Source: Cryomorpha ignava
GTDB lineage: Bacteria; Bacteroidota; Bacteroidia; Flavobacteriales_D; Cryomorphaceae
Reading direction: 5' to 3'
Assembly: GCF_010686655.1 (NCBI RefSeq)
Contig: NZ_JAAGVY010000019.1
Span: 1 to 64,000 of the forward strand
DNA length: 64,000 nt
The notes below the pieces were generated by a model. It was not told where the DNA came from. It worked only from the letters and a program-made list of their open reading frames with translations, and did no database searches. The translations under genes and the position numbers were made by a program. Positions 61,288-64,000 of the stretch are shown here, piece after piece. Numbering within the stretch: position 1 is the first letter of the stretch; each line of letters starts with the position of its first letter.

Positions 61288-62673
61288 TTACATTTTTAGT
61301 GGTTCAATAGACTCAATGGCCATCATTTTCTGCATTTCTGGCGAAAGCAGAATTCCGGTTACATTGGGCTGATCTTGAATATAGGTTTCCACATATTTCT
61401 TCATATCTGCCCTGGTCACTTTCTTGAGGTTGTCGATATAATTTACATAGTAATCTAAATCGGCGGAAGCCCACCAAAACGTAAGTGAGTGAACAAAATC
61501 TGAGGTACTCTCCCGCGAGTAAATATCTTGTATAGCAAGCTGATTTTTAGCCGCCTCAATTTGCTCATCAGTAAAATAATCATCATCGTTCCATTTGGCG
61601 ACTTCCGCTTCTAAAGCTGCAATGGCTTCTTTCATTTTTTGCGGATTAGGAACAAAAAAGGTTTGGATAGGCCCGGTGTGATCAAGCGTTTGATAAGATG
61701 ACCCGGCTTGATAAGCCATACCAGATTGAACAAGGTTTTTTTGAAAATTGCTTGATTCAAGATTCAAAATCGTGTGAAATACATCGGCCGCATAAGTTGA
61801 AGCAGGATCTTTTGAAACGCTTGGCCCAAACTGTCCAATCATCATAATTGGTACCCTTGCGTTTTCGTTAAGCGTAATAAAAGATTCTGATTTTTCAAGC
61901 GGCGTCATTTCCGGAATCGGATTTTCTTCAAAAATATCAAAATCACTTTTTTTCCAGTCACCGTAAAGTGCTTTAACCTTCTTTTCAACCTCTTCGTGAT
62001 CTACAGCTCCGGCTACCACAAGAATGGTGTTGTTAGGATAGTAATATCTCTCCTGAATTGTACGCATCTTTTCAGGCGTAGCGGTAAGAATAATGTCGTG
62101 ATCGCCAATAGTGTTTTTTCGGCTGTAGTTCTCTTTCCAGAGATGGCGACTCATATCATTTAAAAGAAAAAATACCGGGTTTGATTCACTTCGCTGAAAC
62201 TCGCCATCTACAACCGGATTTTCCTTTTTCATTTCCTCTTCAAGGAAAAGCGGGTACCGAATAGCAGAATTCATAAATTCTAATCCTTCAGAAAGCTTTG
62301 TGCTGCTAAGCGTAATAAAGTAGTTAACGCGCTCGAAGCTGGTCGTTCCGTTAAACGAAATTCCAAGCTCATTTACGCGTTCCATAAACTTCTCTTGCGA
62401 AGGAATATCCTTATTCGCTTTAAAAAACATGTGTTCGTAGAGGTGAGAAAGTCCGTCGTATTCAGGTGTTTCGGTGTAAGCACCGTTGTGCACAGCTAAT
62501 TCTATTGTAGCGAGCGGTACACTTTGATCTTCTATTACCAGCAACTCCATTCCATTATCGAGTGTGCTGAAATAAAAATTTTCGGGAAGGGATTTTTGAG
62601 CATTTGCAAAGCCACCCGATATAAATAGCGCAGCAAGCAAAATGCTTTTCATTTTATTTATTTTCATTTCCAT
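61288..62673 (-). CDS. Secreted M16 zinc peptidase, catalytic subunit
   Basis: The ATG at 62673 gives 461 residues starting MEMKINKMKSILLAALFISG, a proper signal peptide ending near FANAQ. Two further ATGs just inside are possible, and one 33 bp upstream would add a non-signal leader. The zinc motif HLYEH is near 77-81, with the second-site Glu pair in NPVVDGEFQRSE. The Arg/Tyr element is absent. It is coupled with the non-catalytic partner downstream and probably degrades or processes periplasmic peptides. Confidence 0.93.
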   Translation of the reverse strand: MEMKINKMKSILLAALFISGGFANAQKSLPENFYFSTLDNGMELLVIEDQSVPLATIELAVHNGAYTETPEYDGLSHLYEHMFFKANKDIPSQEKFMERVNELGISFNGTTSFERVNYFITLSSTKLSEGLEFMNSAIRYPLFLEEEMKKENPVVDGEFQRSESNPVFFLLNDMSRHLWKENYSRKNTIGDHDIILTATPEKMRTIQERYYYPNNTILVVAGAVDHEEVEKKVKALYGDWKKSDFDIFEENPIPEMTPLEKSESFITLNENARVPIMMIGQFGPSVSKDPASTYAADVFHTILNLESSNFQKNLVQSGMAYQAGSSYQTLDHTGPIQTFFVPNPQKMKEAIAALEAEVAKWNDDDYFTDEQIEAAKNQLAIQDIYSRESTSDFVHSLTFWWASADLDYYVNYIDNLKKVTRADMKKYVETYIQDQPNVTGILLSPEMQKMMAIESIEPLKM

Positions 62674-62785
62674 ATTAGGTTTATAAGCGATTAATTGAAA
62701 ACGCAAAGTACGAATTTTAGACTTAATACCGCACTACCACTCATCACATAATGCCGCCAGCTATCCCGCTTTCGCAAACATTTTC

Positions 62786-63184
62786 CTAATCACATTCGCA
62801 GATAACTGCCTTTTCGGGCAAGGCCACATTTATAAGTGTAGCGAGTGAATCAGCTATACTAAAAGTCATGCGCACTTTGCCGGGATCCAGGTTTGAATCA
62901 ACCACGTATTTTTTTGGCTCATCATGAGTTTCACTCAATTTAAAACGCACATCTCCTTTTTGTTTAGCCAAGCGCACATCAGCTGTATCAAGATCAAAAC
63001 AAGCGAGCTGGCATAATGCCTTGTCTGTAATAAGCGGCTCTGAATTTTGTAAGACTGTAAGCACTCGGTTTCCCGGAAGCCAATCTGTAAGAATGTGAAG
63101 GCGGTCATTAAAAAAGAAAAGCACGAGCACGCTCCCCATCAAAACACCAAAAATATATAGCCTAAGCCGTCGTCCGAATTTCAT
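62786..63184 (-). CDS. DUF4258-like small membrane-anchored protein
   Basis: The 132-residue protein has one N-terminal helix (about 8-25) with a basic start and a mostly extracytoplasmic domain with three or four Cys (ALCQLACFDLD; ICECD at the end). The layout resembles the DUF4258-type proteins that sit behind alanine dehydrogenase in this phylum, but the match is from memory. Its ATG directly abuts the ald stop codon (63184/63185), so the two are likely cotranscribed. Confidence 0.6.
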   Translation of the reverse strand: MKFGRRLRLYIFGVLMGSVLVLFFFNDRLHILTDWLPGNRVLTVLQNSEPLITDKALCQLACFDLDTADVRLAKQKGDVRFKLSETHDEPKKYVVDSNLDPGKVRMTFSIADSLATLINVALPEKAVICECD

Positions 63185-64000
63185 TTAAAAAGCTGCAAAA
63201 AGTAAGTCAATATCCTTGTAAGGAAGTCTAAAAACTTCACCAAGAGTCTCATTTGTAAGGGTTCCGTTGTAAATATAGACACCATGTCGAAAACCCATAT
63301 CGCGCTTAATCAGGTTTGAGCAACCACCATTTTGACCAATATTGAGAATAAGCGGCAAAAAGATATTGCTCAGGGCAATAGATGCGGTACGGCTTACGCG
63401 CGATGCAATATTGGGAACACAATAATGTGTAACTCCGTGTTTAACGAAAGTGGGATTTTGGTGATTTGTAACCTCCGAAGTTTCAAAACATCCGCCCTTA
63501 TCTATGCTAATGTCTACAATGACAGATCCTGCTTTCATTCCAGAAACCATCTCTTCGGTTACTACGGTGGGTGTACGTCCATCGCTTCCGCGAAGAGCGC
63601 CAATAACTACATCTGCCTGACGCAATGCTTTTTTCAAATCTTCGGGCTGTATTACAGAGGTAAAAAGCCGCTGTCCCAAATCATTTTGAATTCGGCGAAG
63701 GCGATAAATAGAGAAATCAAATACTTTTACTGACGCTCCAAAACCCAGTGCTGCCCGGCAAGCGTATTCTGCAACCGTTCCAGCGCCAATTATCACTACC
63801 TCGGTAGGTGCCACTCCAGATATTCCGCCAAACATCAACCCCTGGCCTTTACCGGCAATGCTTAAATGTTCGGCAGCGACCACCACGGCTGTATTTCCCG
63901 CAATTTCGCCCATAGCGCGCACAACAGGAAAAATCTGCTCTTCGTCTTGAATATAATCCCAGGCAATGGCAGAAACTTTCTTTTCCATTAGCTTGCGAAG
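63185..64000 (-). CDS. ald: Alanine dehydrogenase, C-terminal part (runs off the window)
   Basis: Alanine dehydrogenase interconverts L-alanine and pyruvate with NAD. The frame is open to the window edge (LRKLMEKKVSAIAWDYIQ), so the ATG at 63988 is internal and the first part of the enzyme, roughly a third, lies outside. Seen here are the NAD-binding VVIIGAGTVAEYACRAALGF, the VVIGALRGSDGRTP loop, VDISIDKGGCFETSE and HYCVPNIASRVSRTASIALS. All belong to the AlaDH/PNT family. Catalytic Lys and His of the N-terminal domain cannot be checked. Confidence 0.9.
   Translation of the reverse strand, partial: LRKLMEKKVSAIAWDYIQDEEQIFPVVRAMGEIAGNTAVVVAAEHLSIAGKGQGLMFGGISGVAPTEVVIIGAGTVAEYACRAALGFGASVKVFDFSIYRLRRIQNDLGQRLFTSVIQPEDLKKALRQADVVIGALRGSDGRTPTVVTEEMVSGMKAGSVIVDISIDKGGCFETSEVTNHQNPTFVKHGVTHYCVPNIASRVSRTASIALSNIFLPLILNIGQNGGCSNLIKRDMGFRHGVYIYNGTLTNETLGEVFRLPYKDIDLLFAAF

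Overview
The window is chromosomal DNA from a member of the Bacteroidota, most likely of the Flavobacteriales. Support comes from a type IX secretion (T9SS) C-terminal sorting domain, DUF4290 next to murA, the flavobacterial DnaJ with a reduced zinc finger, paired M16 peptidases, DUF6089, DUF3810 and CHU_C-type domains, and promoter-like TAnnTTTG boxes instead of a classical -10. No rRNA, tRNA, CRISPR array, intact insertion sequence or prophage was seen.

Left part (1-19.4 kb). The first 2 kb holds the broken start of an RHS/YD-repeat type protein and a frameshifted secreted barrel protein in front of it. A DUF6266-like gene and 885 bp of repeat-bearing intergenic DNA follow. Then come housekeeping genes on the plus strand: DUF4290, murA, a TlpA-like thioredoxin, grpE-dnaJ, a cluster of hairpin repeats, nadC and a YihY/BrkB membrane protein. 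Next is a small secreted protein with a 1260-residue T9SS surface protein, ended by a strong terminator. On the minus strand are a two-gene M16 peptidase pair and a nitronate monooxygenase, and then a DUF6089 membrane protein on the plus strand.

Centre (20.5-48.5 kb). This is a large surface polysaccharide locus, mostly one minus-strand run of overlapping genes. It contains many GT2 and GT4 glycosyltransferases, WecB, an asparagine synthetase, two epimerases, an O-antigen ligase/polymerase, an SGNH hydrolase and hexapeptide acetyltransferases. It also has a compact kinase / SIS isomerase / epimerase / cytidylyltransferase cassette that looks like a nucleotide-heptose (or related sugar) pathway. 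A plus-strand islet inside it carries a sulfotransferase, a DegT/AHBA aminotransferase and a GT2. Export is represented by an ABC transporter (Wzm/Wzt with an extended Wzt C-terminus) beside a Wzc-type tyrosine autokinase, two machineries that normally belong to different export routes.

Right part (48.6-64 kb). PRiA4-type protein and miaA are followed by a TPR protein, a small membrane protein, a prolyl oligopeptidase lipoprotein and a DUF3810 protease-like protein. An accessory patch comes next: XRE regulator, AT-rich lipoprotein, small membrane protein and an orphan RHS core/tip fragment. Then there is an ECF sigma factor with a membrane-anchored PKD protein, NDH-2, an Mpo1-like protein, a second and this time secreted M16 pair, a small DUF4258-like protein, and the C-terminal two thirds of alanine dehydrogenase running off the right edge.

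The most notable items are the separate-gene heptose-like cassette at 33.7-36.4 kb, the mixed polysaccharide export machinery, the RHS remnants at both ends, the hairpin repeat mosaic at 8.4-8.8 kb, and a MurA whose catalytic Cys is replaced by Asp.
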